A DNA stretch of 64,000 bases. Source: Rhabditoides inermis. Taxonomy: Eukaryota; Nematoda; Chromadorea; Rhabditida; Rhabditidae. Positions 1 through 10,179 of this stretch are shown here, piece after piece. The notes beneath the pieces are model-generated. The model was not told the DNA's origin, made no database searches, and worked only from the letters and a program-made list of their open reading frames with translations. Each line of letters starts with the position of its first letter. Within the stretch, counting starts at the first letter, position 1. The DNA lies in the NCBI GenBank assembly GCA_963966185.1, contig CAWZYM010000412.1:248001-312000 (forward strand), in the 5' to 3' direction. The position numbers were made by a program, and so were the translations under genes.

Positions 1-11
1 GGGATGAGATA

Positions 12-1236
12 ATTAATCATTTTTCTATAAAGTTGAAACATAGTTGTACTGTATTTTACGTTTTGCATCTTACCTGATTGATCCTGTCAGCGGTCAATAT
101 GCTCAACTGCAAAAATGAGCCACATTTGATTGAAAATCAAGGTTTTTTGAAAAAGTGAAATCCTTCCACAGTGAAGCGAAAAATCTGAATTTTTGTCAGT
201 TAATATTAGTTTTTGAGTTATGAATTACTGTGCAAAATCCAGGTCTCAACTCTTAGATAGTAAGAGATTGCAGTTGATCTAGTGAATGATGAAATATGAT
301 TTTTATTTTCAGTAATAGAGTTGAGCATACGTGTTTGTGTTGATTGTGTCATAGAGAGTGATTTACCATGAAAATTTGAAAAATTAATATTGAAAATGAA
401 AGAAGTTATGATCAAAAATGTAAAATTTCTACGAAAATTTGAATATTTATATTTTGAAAACGGAATGAGTATTTCACTTGAAATTGAAATGGTGTGAACG
501 GCCAAGTGTCTTCTATCATCAGCTAAAGTTTAAAGTTTTAGTCTTTAAAAGTAACAAAGATATTCAAGGTTTTTGCGTTTTGCATCTTACGTGATTGATC
601 CTGTCAGAAAATTAAAAATGCTGTAAAACTTTTTTTAACTGGTTTTTTGAAATGAAACTGTAAAACTGTAAATAAAACGCGTGTTTCATGTTACTGTGCA
701 AGTTTCATGAAAAAATATGAAGTTTGAAGGTAGGTTTACATAGAAGCGAACCGAGTTGTTAGTGAACCCATTTAAGGAAATTAGATAGGAACCTATGCTA
801 ATGTGTGTCTGTTAGAAGTGATTAGTTGATCTTAAGTTTGTAGTTTGAGTGTAAAATGTTTCTTCAGTATTGAGTTCTGTCCTTCTGAAATTTTGGAAAT
901 TCTATATAAACCCATATAAGGAGTTATCGGAATCAGTTCTAGTGACGTGTGTCAAGTCAATGTAGTGTGCTAAGTCTAAGTTTACAGTATGAGAATTACA
1001 TCTTAAAACATGGACTGAGCATATGGGTCAAAAGTTTTTCAGGCTATGTCAAGTTGTTAGTAAAGTCATACGGTAAGTGGAGGTGTGAGCGTGAAAATAA
1101 AACGATTGCATGCGGTCACCATAAGAGTGTTAAGTTTAGAGTATGAGCTGTGTAGGTGTAATAGTGACTGAGCTACATGTTGTGACCGAGCCACAAACAC
1201 CGACCATAGCAAATTTTATATAGGCCGGCCAGGTGA
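12..1236. repeat. Left-domain module X, copy 1
   Basis: This is an AT-rich, non-coding module of about 1.2 kb that recurs at 8771-9996 with a constant offset of about 8.76 kb and only scattered substitutions. It lacks the TGTTTAC monomers found around it. A short element containing GATTGATCCTGTCAG occurs twice inside it (71-90 and 588-607), preceded both times by TTTTGCATCTTAC. CArG-like boxes lie near its right end (about 768-779 and 908-919). It finishes with an ACCATAGC-AAATTTTATA box directly before a GC-rich hairpin cluster, the same end structure as the other repeat units. The short open frames inside (95 codons minus, 65 codons plus) have no recognisable domain. I read it as the internal body of a non-autonomous element or satellite unit. 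Confidence 0.75.
71..103 (+). other. 18S rRNA 5'-end-like fragment
   Basis: The stretch reads TACCTGATTGATCCTGTCAG and then CGGTCAATATGCT. The universal start of eukaryotic 18S rRNA is TACCTGGTTGATCCTGCCAG followed by TAGTCATATGCT, so the first block matches at 18 of 20 positions and the second is close. No further 18S sequence follows. It could be a captured rRNA 5' end or a chance match. A shorter second copy lies at 588-607, and both recur in the module copy at 8830-8862 and 9347-9366. Confidence 0.35.
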
Positions 1237-1340
1237 CTAGCGGGCCGGAGGCTCGCTTCGCTCGCCTCCGGCCCGCTAGTAGCGGCGCTTCGCGCCGCGT
1301 TTGCTCCAAGGCTCGCGCGCCTTCGGCGCGCTCGCCTCTC
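1237..1340. repeat. GC-rich triple hairpin cluster L1
   Basis: This is a GC-rich island in AT-rich DNA made of three successive foldbacks. The first has CTAG at its foot and a long stem around GGGCCGGAGGC with a TCGCTTCGCTC loop. The second is GGCGC-TTC-GCGCC. The third is GCGCGCC-TTC-GGCGCGC. It directly follows the CCATAGC-AAATTTTATA box that ends module X. Similar clusters end most left-domain units. In Helitron and Helentron families a hairpin marks the 3' end, which is the most likely reading here. Confidence 0.75.
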
Positions 1341-1379
1341 CGCTATAATAACTAAAACATAGACCTGTAACAGAGTTAT

Positions 1380-1868
1380 ACTTGAAAATGGAAGGTTTAA
1401 GCTTTGTTTACTTTTTGTTTACTTGTTTACATGACTTGTAAACAATAAATATGAACTGAGTACTTGGTCTAGTACACGTTAGATACTTTTAGAATTAATT
1501 TTGGAGTTGTTTACTTATTTGTTTACTTGTTTACATCTCGAATAAACAACAAAATCGAACTTAGTAATTGGTGTACTACACGTTAGATACTTTTAAAACA
1601 CATTTCTGAGTTGTTTACAGATTTGTTTACTTGTTTACATGACTTGTAAACAATAAATATGAACTGAGTACTTGGTCTGGTACACGTTAGATACCTTTAA
1701 AAAGAGATTTGGAGTTGTTTACTTCTTTGTTTACTTGTTTACTGTTGTTGTTTACCAAACATTTTGACGTTGTTTACTTGTTACTTGTACCAAGTATCAA
1801 GTCTCTAGGTCTAAAACTGACAGAGTTCATATAGAAACGTCACAAGTTTCAGATTCTAAGTCCAGAGT
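1380..1868. repeat. TGTTTAC-rich (FOX-motif) monomers
   Basis: These are tandem monomers of about 104 bp. Each carries two to four TGTTTAC motifs and often one inverted GTAAACA, followed by a spacer of the form AGTACTTGGTCTAGTACACG-TTAGATACCTTT. TGTTTAC is the core site bound by forkhead-box factors. No coding potential was seen. Whether the motifs bind protein is unknown; they may simply be the satellite's own sequence. Confidence 0.75.
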
Positions 1869-2096
1869 TCTTAGTGAACCCATATAAGGAATTATGCAAA
1901 TGAGGTGCCAGGTAAACGCGAGCGTCACAGGACTATATCAACTCTAACCCTATAAGGAGAAGTTTCTAGGTCGACGCCATAGAGCTGGAGACCTCTGGAC
2001 AAACAAACAAACAGACACACGCCATAGCAAATTTAAGGGAGCCGGCAGGGGCAGACTAGCGGCCGGAGGCTCGCTGCGCTCGCCTCCGGCCGCTAG
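1869..2096. repeat. Tail module with CArG/octamer and single hairpin L2
   Basis: The tail opens with CCATATAAGG (a perfect CArG box), a short spacer and ATGCAAAT (an octamer). It proceeds through an ACAA/ACAG stretch and the GCCATAGC-AAATTTAA box to a hairpin at 2056-2096. That hairpin has a CTAGCGGCCGGAGGC stem and lacks the second and third stems of the full cluster. The layout matches the other left-domain tails and is interpreted as the 3' end of one HINE-like unit. Confidence 0.7.
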
Positions 2097-2129
2097 ATGA
2101 GCTTTGTACTTTGTTTAGTACACGTTGCA

Positions 2130-2600
2130 TACTTTCAAAATGAGAACAGTTTGTACTCAAGTTCTTTGTACTTAAACCAAGTATCAAGTTTGTAGCTATA
2201 ATAGGAGCCGAGATATGAACATGACCTCATTAGGGATATAGAATTGATGTTAAGTTAAACAAGTTATACACCGAACAGTTTATATTCCAGTACTTTGTAC
2301 TTATACCAAGTATGAGGATTGTAGCTATAATATAAGCTGAGATATAAACGTGACCTTTTTTTGGATCCTCGAATGAGGTTTAATTAAACAAGTTATACAC
2401 CAAACAGTTTATACTCCAGTACTTTGTACTTACATCAAGTATGAAGACTGTAGTTATAATAGAAACTGAGATATAAACATGAACTTTTTTGGGATATTCG
2501 AATGAGGTTCAATTTAACAAATCATATACCAAACTGTTTATATTCCAGTACGTTGTCTTTATACAAAGTACGAAGATTGTAGCTATAATATGACCTGAGA
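2130..2600. repeat. Four-copy ~129-bp tandem repeat
   Basis: Four degenerate copies of a ~129-bp unit share CCAGTACTTTGTACTTA, ACCAAGTAT and GTAGCTATAATA. The CCAGTAC landmarks fall near 2288, 2416 and 2545, with a more diverged first copy near 2159. The unit is related to the AGTACTT spacer of the TGTTTAC monomers but has lost the TGTTTAC motifs. Nothing coding is visible. Confidence 0.7.
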
Positions 2601-2965
2601 TAGACAAAGAGACAAGCATGCGACGTGCGGCCGAAATATCGGCCAACGGCCGAAAAAACGGTAAACTTCCATTGAAAAAGAACGGTCATTGCACCAATTG
2701 GGTTCAAGGACCGGAAACTTTGAAAATTCGTAATAAATCGTAGAGAAGTGAAAAGGGTCTAAAGAAAAATCGCATGTATAGTTATGGATGTCTAGAACCA
2801 CTGACAGTTTTCATGATCTACCACGACTGAATCTGAAGACGTGGTGATCGTTCAAAAGTGCATAAAACCCTGCAAACCAAAGAATCGGCGACGAAGGAAT
2901 CGACTTGGTTCTAGTGAAAGGACTGAATTTGATGTTTTGCTGCACGAGAATCTAGGAATCAACGA
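2601..2965. other. Unique intergenic stretch
   Basis: I could not match this ~365-bp segment to any other part of the window. It contains three close CGGCCGAA-type words (about 2629-2656). Its short minus-strand frames (61 and 72 codons) have no recognisable domain. It may be the remnant of an older insertion or an unrepeated part of a unit. No gene is called. Confidence 0.5.
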
Positions 2966-3400
2966 ACCAACCCATCTAGTACATCTTAGACACCTTTAGA
3001 ATGAGTTTTGGTTCTGTTTACTTTTTTGTTTACTTGTTTACTTTTTCTGTAAACAACACAATTGAACTCAGTACACGGTCTAGTACATGTTAGATACCTT
3101 TAAAATGGAAGTTTGTGTTGTTTACTTTTTTGTTTACTTGTTGACATGAGTTGTTTACTATCAGAAATGTACTTGTGTAATTGTGTTATGGTATGAGTTT
3201 GAAGTGTCTACCTTCAAAACTGACTGAGTTATTAAGATTTCCGAGAATGTTTACATAAGTTATTTATTTGTTTACTTGTTTACATAATATGTTTACTAAA
3301 ACTTTTGTCTTAGTTAGGTTGTTGCAAGGTGTGAATATGAACTGTCTATCTCAATTCGTTATCGAGTTATTGTGAAAAGTGTGTTTTCGAGTCAAAGTCC
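2966..3400. repeat. TGTTTAC-rich monomers
   Basis: About three diverged copies of the ~104-bp monomer, with clustered TGTTTAC words and the AGTACACGGTCTAGTACATG spacer. The segment decays toward the right before the next tail module. Confidence 0.65.
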
Positions 3401-3680
3401 AAAGTTCCTCTCGTGAAACCCATATAAGGAGTTATGCAAATGAGATGTCAGAGTAACCATCGCGTCTCAAGTGACACCAAACCTTAACTCTGAAGTTGTA
3501 TCCTGATTCGTGGAAAGAGTAATGAGTTATGACTCTGGACAAACAAACGCCATAGGAAATTTTAGGGGAGGAGGGCGACTAGCGGCCGGAGGCTCGCTTC
3601 GCTCGCCTCCGGCCGCTAGTGGCGGCGCTTCGCGCCGCGTTCGCTCCAAGGCTCGCGCGCCTTCGGCGCGCTCGCCTTTT
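3401..3680. repeat. Tail module with full hairpin cluster L3
   Basis: A CArG box and octamer at about 3420-3443 open the tail. An ACAA stretch and the CCATAGG-AAATTTTA box (about 3550-3564) follow. A GC-rich cluster at 3579-3679 carries three stems: a CTAGCGGCCGGAGGC stem, GGCGC-TTC-GCGCC and GCGCGCC-TTC-GGCGCGC. A 61-codon plus-strand frame through the cluster is Arg/Ala/Ser-rich and is an artefact of the GC palindromes. Confidence 0.75.
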
Positions 3681-3689
3681 CGCTGTAAC

Positions 3690-4120
3690 CTTTAAAACAC
3701 ATTTCTGAGTTGTTTACAAACTTGTTTACTTGTTTACTTCATTTGTAAACACCAAATATGAACTCAGTACTTGGTCTAGTACAGGTTAGATACCTTTAAA
3801 ATGATACTTGGAGTTGTTTACTTATTTGTTTACTTGTTCACATGCCAAATAAACAACCTAATCGAACTGAGTACTTGTTGTACTACATGTTAGAGACCTT
3901 CAAAACACATTTCTGAGTTGTTTACAAACTTGTTTACTTCACTTGTAAACAACAAATATGAACTTAGTACTTGGTCTAGTACACGTGAGATACCTTTTAA
4001 ATGAGATTTGGAGTTGTTTACTTATTTGTTTACTTGTTTACTGTTGATGTTTACCAAAAAAATTGAACTTGTTTACTTGTTACCTGTACCAAGTATCAAG
4101 TCTCTAGGTCTAAAACTGAC
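3690..4120. repeat. TGTTTAC-rich A/B monomers
   Basis: Alternating A and B monomers of ~104 bp. Type A pairs an opening GTTGTTTAC with a closing GTAAACAAC, which makes a foldback. Type B carries CCAAATAAACAAC instead. The spacers AGTACTTGGTCTAGTACA and AGTACTTGTTGTACTACATG alternate, which supports a ~208-bp dimeric unit. Confidence 0.75.
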
Positions 4121-4650
4121 TGAGAAACTAATTTTACTATTTAAAAAGTAATTTAGAGACAACATTTACCGTATTTGGGAATATGCAAATAAGGTGACAT
4201 TATAAAATCTGATTATCGACGTTTATCTTGTCATAACCCTAGAAAGGTATCTTCATATCTCAAAAATGAGATGAAGTTTACATAGAAGTTCTGAAAAATG
4301 AAAATTTGAACATGTGTTTATTGTTTACTTGTTTGTTTACTTGTTTACCTGTATTGTTTACCCAAACTATAGGTCTTGTGTACTTGTCATATGTACCAAG
4401 TAGTAACCGTGTACCTATGAAATGAAGCGAGTTATGACAAAAATTCGGTCGAAAAGTGCCATTTTCAGTCCATGTCCAGGTGTCAGGTTGCCAGTGAACC
4501 CCTAGAAGGAGATATGCAAATGAGATGTCATAGTAACCATCGCGTCTCAGGTAGTACTGAACCTTAACTCCAAAGTTGTATCCTGATTCGTACAAAGAGT
4601 AATGAGTTATGAGTCTGGACAACAGACACCATAGGAAATTTTAGGGGGGG
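4121..4650. repeat. Tail modules lacking a terminal hairpin (L4)
   Basis: A diverged octamer element (ATATGCAAATAAGG near 4183) and a short TGTTTAC stretch (about 4315-4375) precede a standard tail. Its CArG box is mutated (CCCTAGAAGG), while the octamer at about 4515 is intact. The tail ends in the CCATAGG-AAATTTTA box at about 4630-4645 and a G-run, then passes directly into TGTTTAC monomers with no hairpin. The overlapping 114-codon minus-strand frame has no recognisable domain. Confidence 0.65.
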
Positions 4651-5110
4651 GAGAGAGGTCTACTACATGTTCTACTACATCAAAGTCTACTACATGTTAC
4701 ACATCTTTGAAACACGTTTTCAGGTTGTTTACATCTTTGTTTACTTGTTTACAACATCTTTTAACAACATTTTTAAACTCACTAATAATGTTATTAAACT
4801 TTCGACATCTTCAAAACACAATTTTAGGTTGTTTACAAAGTTGTTTACTTGTTTACATCATCTGTAAACAACATTTTTGAACTTGCCTCTCGGTCAACAT
4901 CATCTTAGATACCTTCAGAACAAACTTTAAATTTGTTTACAAAGTTGTTTACTTGTTGACAAACATGTAAACAACTAATCGCTGACTTGTCTCCAGGTCA
5001 CATACCAAGTTTGGACTCTTTGGCATCAAAACTGACCGAGATACGTCATTACCATATTTGGAAATATGCAAATGAGGTCAAAAATCAAAACTTGAATTCT
5101 CGACCCTACA
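4651..5110. repeat. TGTTTAC monomers and CCATATTTGG/octamer element
   Basis: Three or four diverged monomers with the TCTACTACATG spacer are followed by a variant element at about 5050-5080. There a CArG-type box CCATATTTGG is followed within a few bases by ATATGCAAATGAGG. The same variant recurs near 6927-6955, so it is a distinct subfamily of the composite element rather than a point mutation. Confidence 0.65.
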
Positions 5111-5149
5111 GTACCTTAACCTCAAAACAACAAACCTGAACTCAGTACT

Positions 5150-6060
5150 TGGTCTAGTACACGTTATTGTTTACTTGTTTACATGTCAAATGAACAATAA
5201 AATCGAACTGAGTACTTTGTGTACTACACGTTAGAGACCTTTAAAACACATTTCTGAGTTGTTTACAAACTTGTTTACTTATTTACTTTACTTGTAAACA
5301 ATAAATATGAACTCAGTACTTGGTCTAGTACACCTTAGATACCTTTGAAATGGTACTTGGAGTTGTTTACCTTTTTGTTTACTTGTTTACATGTCATATA
5401 AACGATAAAATCGAACTGAGTACTTTGTGTACTACATGTTAGAGACCTTTAAAACACATTTCTAAAATGTTTACAAACTTGTTTACTTGTTTACTTCACT
5501 TGCAAACAACAAATATGAACTCAGTACTTGGTCCAGTACACGTTAGATACCTTTTGAATGATACTTGGAGTTGTTTACTTATTTGTTTACTTGTTTACAT
5601 GCCAAATAAACAACCTAATCGAACTGAGTACTTGTTGTACTACATGTTAGAGACCTTCAAAACACATTTTTGAGTTGTTTACGAAATTGTTTACTTGTTT
5701 ACTTCACTTGTAAACAACAAATATGAACTTAGTACTTGGTCTCGTACACGTTAGACACCACTAAAATGAGATTTGTACTTGTTTACTTTTTTATTCACTT
5801 GTTTACATCAGAAATAAACAACCTGATCGAACTGAGTACTTTGTGTACTACATGTTAGAGACCTTTAAAACACATTTCTGAGTTGTTTACAAACTTGTTT
5901 ACTTCACTTGTAAACAACAAATATGAACTCAGTACTTGGTCTAGTACACGTTAGATACCTTTAAAATGAGATTTGGAGTTGTTTACTTATTTGTTTACTT
6001 GTTTACTGTTGTTGTTTACCAAAAATTTCGAATTTGTTTACTTGTTACTTGTACCAAGTA
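5150..6060. repeat. Longest TGTTTAC A/B monomer array
   Basis: About nine ~104-bp monomers strictly alternate A and B. GTTGTTTAC-type landmarks lie near 5256, 5361, 5465, 5567 and 5673. Each monomer holds two or three forward TGTTTAC words, and many have a reverse GTAAACA. The short plus-strand frames rich in Phe/Tyr/Leu (60-70 codons) come from translating these words and are not genes. Confidence 0.8.
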
Positions 6061-6371
6061 TCAAGTGTCTAGGTCTAAAACTGACAGAGTTCATATAGAA
6101 AATTCACAAATTTCAGATTCTGAGTCCAGAGTTGTTAGTGAACCCATATAAGGAGATATGCAAATGAGATGTGTGATTTATGCTGACATCCCAGGGACCA
6201 TAAGAGCTTAAGTTTAGAAAGGGGTCCCAATGGCTGGTTACAGAAGAGCTGTACCTCTGCCGACAGAAATCCCGCAAACAGACACCATAGGAAATTTTAG
6301 GGGGGGAGAGAGGCGACTAGCCCGAGCGGCGCTGGCGCGCCGCTCGGGCTAGGGCCGCCTTCGGCGGCCTC
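6061..6371. repeat. Tail module with re-sequenced hairpin pair L5
   Basis: A CArG box and octamer at about 6145-6170 and a CCATAGG-AAATTTTA box at about 6287-6300 lead to the hairpins. The first hairpin (6317-6352) has a perfect 16-bp stem beginning CTAGCCCGAGCGGCGC. This stem sequence is unlike the CTAGCGGCCGGAGGC stem elsewhere, yet it keeps the CTAG feet and a short loop. The second is GGCCGCC-TTC-GGCGGCC. Stem pairing is retained while the sequence differs. Confidence 0.75.
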
Positions 6372-7260
6372 AACTCTCAAACCACACTTAAATCTAATTT
6401 CATAACTAATTTATGTCCGCAAACCTCTAAACCAACTAAGAAGTACATTACAATACAGAAAACAGAAAATTGAAGACAATTGGACGTTGTTTACAAATTT
6501 GTTTACTTGTTTACACTTTATGTAAACAACATTTTTGAACTCGCCTCTAAGTCTACTACACGTTAAACACCTTTAAAACACGTTTTCAGGTTGTTTACAT
6601 ATTTGTTTACTTGTTTACAACATCTGTAAACAACCTTTTTTAACTCACCAATAATGTTACTAAACATTTGACACCTTCAAAACACATTTTCATGTTGTTT
6701 ACATAGTTGTTTACTTGTTTACTTCATCTATAAACAACATTTTTAAACTCGCCTCTTGGTGTACTACATCTTAGACACCTTCAAAACAAACTTTACATTT
6801 GTTTACAAACTTGTTTACTTGTTGACAAACATGTAAACAACAACATCGCTGACTTGCCTCCAGGTCACATACCAAGTTTGGACTCTTTGGCATCAAAACT
6901 GACCGAGATACAACATTACCATATTTGGAAATATGCAAATGAGGTCATTAATCAAAATTTAAATCACCGACCCTACAGTACCCTAACCCTAAAAGGGCAT
7001 CTCAGTAGCTCGGAAACGAAGTATAGTTTACATAGAACTGGCCATCTCTCAGATTCTATGTTCTCAAATATGCAAATTTTCTAGGGAGAACCCATATAAG
7101 GAATGATCAGATCAAGACCCCAGGTAAAATTTTGCGTGCGGTCACCACCTGAGATCTAATTTCCATACCTCAACCCCCATCGATCACTACAACTTGAGAT
7201 ACAACCTCGGACAGACAGACAGACAGACAGACAAACAAACTCCATAGCATAATTTATAGG
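6372..7260. repeat. TGTTTAC monomers and tail with ACAG tract
   Basis: A short spacer is followed by three or four TGTTTAC monomers (about 6484-6850), a CCATATTTGG/ATGCAAAT element (about 6927-6955) and a second CArG box CCATATAAGG near 7091. An (ACAG)n/ACAA stretch at about 7209-7243 follows, and then a variant CCATAGC-ATAATTTATA box. The tetranucleotide stretch upstream of the hairpin is typical of HINE-type elements. The 76-codon plus frame here is not recognisable. Confidence 0.65.
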
Positions 7261-7278
7261 GGGTGGGCGGGTGAAAGA

Positions 7279-7380
7279 GGCGACCGGAGGCTCGCTTCGC
7301 TCGCCTCCGGCCGCTAGTGGCGGCGCTTCGCGCCGCGTTTGCTCCAAGACTCGCGCGCCTTCGGCGCGCTCGCCTTTTTG
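7279..7380. repeat. Hairpin cluster L6 with damaged first stem
   Basis: The right arm CCTCCGGCCGCTAG is intact, but the left arm starts GCGACCGGAGG. The left CTAG foot is therefore lost and the first stem shortened. The second and third hairpins (GGCGC-TTC-GCGCC and GCGCGCC-TTC-GGCGCGC) are intact. Overlapping minus-strand Arg/Ala-rich frames of 76-83 codons are palindrome artefacts. Confidence 0.7.
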
Positions 7381-7399
7381 CTGTATAACCTCTAAATAT

Positions 7400-8180
7400 A
7401 TACTCATAACATAACAACTCTGAACTCAGTACCCGGTCTAGTACACGTTAGATACCTATTAAATGAGATTTGTACTTGTTTACTCTTTTGTTTACTTGTT
7501 TACATCAGAAACAAAAAACAAAATCGAACTCTGTACTTTGTGTACTTCATGTTAGAGACTTTTAAAAACACATTTCTGAGTTGTTTACAAACTTGTTTAC
7601 TTGTTTACTTCATTTAAAAACAACAACTATGAACTCAGTACTTGGTCTAGTACATTCTAGACACCTTTAAAAAGAGATTTGTACTTGTTTACTTTTTTGT
7701 TTACTTGTTTACATGCCAAATAAACAAGAAAATGGAACTGAGTACGTTGTGTACTGTATGTTAGAGACCTTTAAAACACATTTTTGAGTTGTTTACAAAC
7801 TTGTTTACTTGTTTACTTCATTTAAAAACAACAACTATGAACTCAGTACTTGGTCTAGTACATTCTAGACACCTTTAAAAAGAGATTTGTACTTGTTTAC
7901 TTTTTTGTTTACTTGTTTACATGCCAAATAAACAAGAAAATGGAACTGAGTACGTTGTGTACTGTATGTTAGAGACCTTTAAAACACATTTTTGAGTTGT
8001 TTACAAACTTGTTTACTTGTTTACTTCACTTGTAAACAACAAATATGAACTCAGTACTTGGTCTAGTACACGTTAGATACCTTTAAAATGAGATTTGGAG
8101 TTGTTTACTTATTTGTTTACTTGTTTACTGTTGTTGTTTACCAAAAAAATTGAACTTGTTTACTTGTTACTTGTACCAAG
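7400..8180. repeat. TGTTTAC array with near-perfect 208-bp duplication
   Basis: This array of ~104-bp monomers includes two consecutive A/B dimers that are almost identical: ACAACTATGAACTCAG occurs near 7623 and again 208 bp later. This gives the dimer period directly and shows recent unequal exchange or slippage within the array. Confidence 0.8.
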
Positions 8181-8540
8181 TATAAAGTCTCTAGGTCGAA
8201 AACTGACAGAGTTCATATAGAAGTATCACAAATTTCAGATTCTAAGTCCAGAGTTGTTAGTGAACCCATATAAGGAGTTATGCAAATGAGATGTCAGAGT
8301 AGCCATCGCGTCTTAGGTAGTACCGAAGCTTAACTCCGGAGTTATATCCTGATTCGTTAAAAGAGTAATGAGTTATGAGTCTGGACATCAGACGGACACC
8401 ATAGGAAATTTTAGGGGGGGAGAGAGGCGAAGCGGGCCGGAGGCTCGCTTCGCTCGCCTCCGGCCCGCTAGTGGCGGCGGCTTCGCCGCCGCACTGCGCT
8501 TCGAGGCTCGCGCGCCTTCGGCGCGCTCGCCTCTCCGCGT
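8181..8540. repeat. Tail module with hairpin cluster L7
   Basis: A CArG box and octamer at about 8265-8290 and a CCATAGG-AAATTTTA box at about 8399-8414 precede the cluster (about 8430-8532). The first stem is GCGGGCCGGAGGC, but its left foot reads GCGAAGCGGG instead of CTAGCGGG. The second hairpin is GCGGCGGC-TTC-GCCGCCGC, a longer and different stem from the usual GGCGC version that keeps the TTC loop. Confidence 0.75.
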
Positions 8541-8589
8541 CAAATCATCAACACTTCAAATCTGAACTCTACTATGGCTCAAGTACACA

Positions 8590-8770
8590 TCAAAGATCGA
8601 AATCTCAAGTTTTATAGTTGTTTACTTGTTTACATGACTTGTAAACACTATACCTTAACTCTCCTTAAGGTTTAGTATCGATTAGTTATCAAAATCAGGA
8701 GATTCGGAGTTGTTTACTTTTTTGTTTACTTGTTTACCTAAGTTGTTTACCTTTAAAACAAAATGTAATT
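8590..8770. repeat. Short TGTTTAC stretch
   Basis: Two degenerate TGTTTAC monomers lie between hairpin cluster L7 and the second copy of module X. The spacer contains a CTTAACTCTCCTTAAGG palindrome-like stretch. Nothing else is visible. Confidence 0.6.
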
Positions 8771-9996
8771 ATTAATCATTTTTCTAAGAAGTTGAAACAT
8801 AGTTGTACTGTATTTTACGTTTTGCATCTTGCCTGATTGATCCTGTCAGCGGTCAATATGCTCAACTGCAAAAATGAGCCACATTTTGTTGAAAATCAAG
8901 GTTTTTTGAAAAAGTGAAATCCTTCCACAGTGAAGCGAAAAATCTGAATCTTTGTCAGTAAATATGAGTTTTTGAGTTATGAATTACTGTGCAAAATCCG
9001 GGTCTCAACTCTTAGATAGTAAGGGATTGTAGTTGATCTAGTGAATCATGAAATATGATTTTTATTTTCAGTAATAGAGTTGAGCATACGTGTTTGTGTT
9101 GATTATGTCATAGAGAGTGATTTACCATAAAAATTTGAAAAATTAGTTTTGAAAACGAAAGAAGTTATCATCAAAAATGTAAAATTTCTACGAAAATTTG
9201 AATATTCATATTTTGAAAACGGAACGAGTATTTCATTTGAAATTGAAATGGTGTGAACGGCCAAGTGTTTTCTATCATCAGCTGAAGTTTGAAATTTTAG
9301 TCTTCAAAACTAACAAAGATATTCAAGGTTTTTGCGTTTTGCATCTTACGTGATTGATCCTGTCAGAAAATGAAAATTGCTGTAAAACTTTTTTGAACTG
9401 GTTTTTCGAAATGAAACTGTAAAACTGTAAATAACACGCATGTTTCATGTTACTGTGCAAGTTTCATGACAAAATATGAAGTTTGAAGGTAGGTTTACAT
9501 AGACGTGGACCGAGTTGTTAGTGAACCCATTTAAGGAAATGATGTAGGAACCTATTCTGATGTGTGTCTGTTAAGAGTGATTAGTTGATATTAATTTTGT
9601 AGTTTGAGTGTGAAATGTTTCTTCAGTCTTCAGTTATGTCCTTCTGAAATTTTGGAAATTCTATATAAACCCATATAAGGAGTTATCGGAATGAGTCCTA
9701 GTGACGTGTGTCAAGTCAATATAGTGTGCTAAGTCTAAGTTTACAGTATGAGATTCACATCTTGAAACATGGACTGAGCATATGGGTGAAAAGTTTTTCA
9801 GGCTATGTCAAGTTCTTAGTAAAGTCATACGGTAAGTAGAGCTGTGAGCGTGAAAATGAAACGATTGCATGCGGTCACCATAAGAGTGTTAAGTTTGGAG
9901 TATGAGCTGTGTAGGTGTAATAGTCACTGAGCTAGATGCTGTGAAAAAGGTAGCCACACCCGTCATAGCAAATTTTATATAGCCCTGCCAGGGCGA
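8771..9996. repeat. Left-domain module X, copy 2
   Basis: This is a near-copy of 12-1236, collinear throughout, including both GATTGATCCTGTCAG elements (8830-8849 and 9347-9366), the CArG-like boxes and the terminal CATAGC-AAATTTTATATAG box. Collinearity continues into the hairpin cluster at 9997, so module and hairpins were duplicated together. The resulting repeat period is about 8.76 kb. Confidence 0.8.
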
Positions 9997-10094
9997 CTAG
10001 CGGCCGGAGGCTCGCTTCGCTCGCCTCCGGCCGCTAGTGGCGGCGCTTCGCGCCGCGTTCGCTCCAAGGCTCGCGCGCCTTCGGCGCGCTCGCC
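9997..10094. repeat. Full hairpin cluster L8
   Basis: Three stems with the canonical left-domain sequence (CTAGCGGCCGGAGGC, GGCGC-TTC-GCGCC, GCGCGCC-TTC-GGCGCGC) directly follow module X. It is equivalent to L1 and L3. Confidence 0.75.
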
Positions 10095-10179
10095 TTTCCG
10101 CTGTATAATCTCTAACTATATAGTCATAGCATAACTTTTAACAACAACTCTGAACTCAGTAGTCGGTCTAGTACAGTAG

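Noticed and set aside
71..103. A real 18S rRNA gene
   Set aside because: The similarity stops after about 33 bp; nothing downstream resembles 18S sequence.
3510..3695. Arg/Ala-rich frames through GC hairpin clusters (also at 7156-7417 and 8368-8565)
   Set aside because: They are by-products of GC palindromes, with open frames on both strands and no conservation of length.
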